Source of the DNA: Candidatus Saccharimonadota bacterium
GTDB lineage: Bacteria; Patescibacteriota; Saccharimonadia; Saccharimonadales; Saccharimonadaceae
Length of the DNA: 6,499 nt
Direction of reading: 5' to 3'
Assembly: GCA_028289185.1 (NCBI GenBank)
Contig: JAQGGV010000077.1
Location: forward strand, 1 to 6,499
The first letter of the stretch is position 1. Each line of letters begins with the position of its first letter. The position numbers and the translations under genes were made by a program. Below are positions 6,065-6,499 of this stretch, piece after piece. The notes under the pieces were generated by a model, which was not told the origin of the DNA, did no database searches, and saw only the letters and a list, made by a program, of their open reading frames with translations.

Positions 6065-6426
6065 TACCTATAATTCATCCTAATTTTTCGTATCACGTAA
6101 GTCACATTGACCGTAGAGCCATCCCCGTACACTTTCCGTATTCCGAGAATATTGCGAATGGTCAAGTAAGGAGAATGTCTGTACTCAACCCGATACCATC
6201 CGTTAGAAGCCTGCTGTAGCTCCTCCATGAGCCCTCTGAGCTTCTTACGGGCATATTTCTCGCTGGCTTAGCTCAAACCGTTCAACGGGCGGCCATATTC
6301 GTAAATCCGATAGTAACAATCCTTCCCAACGAAGTCTTCTGGAATTCCGACAAACCTAACCGAACCATCGGCAGGGCGGGGCATATCATTCTCGTGCTTT
6401 TTTAGGCCAAATTTAATGTAGAACAT
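6064..6426 (-). pseudogene. Interrupted gene, one in-frame TAA, product unrecognised
   Basis: On the - strand the frame from the ATG at 6426 runs 52 codons (MFYIKFGLKKHENDMPRPAD, then GIPEDFVGKDCYYRIYEYGR) to a TAA at 6270-6268. It then continues in the same frame for 67 sense codons (ASEKYARKKL, MEELQQASNGWYRVEYR, TIRNILGIRKVYGDG, YVIRKIRMNYR) to a TAG. Both halves have ordinary protein-like composition, and the second ends exactly at a strong terminator, so they were probably one protein of about 120 residues broken by a nonsense change (for example CAA to TAA). The ATG of MEEL could restart 54 residues, with AGAGGG just upstream. I do not recognise the family; it is basic and rich in Tyr. 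No Shine-Dalgarno precedes the first ATG. Two separate small genes or a sequencing error remain possible. Confidence 0.6.
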
Positions 6427-6440
6427 AAATAGAACATTAA
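6419..6440. promoter_or_regulatory. Two 11-bp iterons over the start of the interrupted gene
   Basis: TAGAACATAAA (6419-6429) is followed directly by TAGAACATTAA (6430-6440), 10 of 11 identical. A period of about one helical turn suggests a protein-binding site. It covers the ATG at 6426 on the - strand, so it could be an operator. Copy A of the left repeat retains only one clear unit. Confidence 0.4.
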
Positions 6441-6499
6441 TATTTGGCTTTATTGGGGTAGACCCCTGTTAATAATGTATGTAAATGTGTAATGACCCC
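6421..6499. repeat. Modular intergenic repeat, right copy (cut by window end)
   Basis: It shares blocks A (6421-6441), B (6462-6473) and C (6493-6499) with the copy at 4518-4628, in the same order and orientation. The window ends inside block C, so the ACCCC elements that follow on the left cannot be checked. Between A and B it has GGGGT-AG-ACCCC (6455-6466), a tight inverted repeat absent from the left copy. Confidence 0.72.

Noticed and set aside
4182..6441. LexA/SOS boxes suggested by GAAC repeats
   Set aside because: The GAAC sites are direct repeats without the matching GTTC half at the right spacing.
4505..6499. CRISPR array or tRNA gene in the A+T-rich half
   Set aside because: No regularly spaced direct repeats with unique spacers, and no cloverleaf with TTC-arm and CCA-type end was found.

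Overview
The window most likely comes from a Patescibacteria/CPR genome, probably Candidatus Saccharibacteria. This rests on the left half: a protein fusing sigma-70 region 4 to HARE-HTH-like winged helices, then a large membrane-anchored VirD4/TraG-type ATPase, then a small single-span membrane protein. I recognise this set from memory as typical of CPR genomes and could not search. TGA is used as a genuine stop by at least two genes, which argues against the CPR lineages that recode TGA (Gracilibacteria, Absconditabacteria).

Left half (1-4504), core-like, all on the + strand. A near-consensus promoter (TTGACA, 17-nt spacer, TATAGT) drives the sigma-region-4/HARE-HTH regulator (98-1162). After 59 nt comes the 972-residue ATPase (1222-4140), with an N-terminal membrane anchor, a P-loop, a VDE Walker B and a long disordered Pro-rich/basic tail. 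A 103-residue one-TM protein (4193-4504) follows, apparently from its own extended -10 promoter lying so close to the ATG that the message would be nearly leaderless. No other type IV secretion genes are visible.

Right half (4505-6499), visibly more A+T-rich and accessory in character. It is flanked by two diverged copies of a modular repeat (about 4518-4628 and 6421-6499, the second cut by the window edge). Between them lie: a stretch with only micro-ORFs and a 12-bp tandem repeat; an unrecognised 83-residue gene on + (5036-5287) with a good Shine-Dalgarno and a branched terminator; an unrecognised 184-residue gene on - (5410-5964) with an Asn/Ser-Pro-rich linker and an OB-fold-like C-terminus; and on - a roughly 120-codon reading frame (6064-6426) interrupted by one in-frame TAA and followed at once by an 11-bp-stem terminator.

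The most unusual signal crosses these boundaries. The 9-mer ACCCCTGTT, or a one-mismatch form of it, occurs at least ten times between 3748 and 6470. Four of these form two near-perfect palindromes inside the disordered tail of the ATPase gene, and several form part of the intergenic repeat. I read this as a dispersed repeat or protein-binding motif of unknown function; all counts were made by eye.
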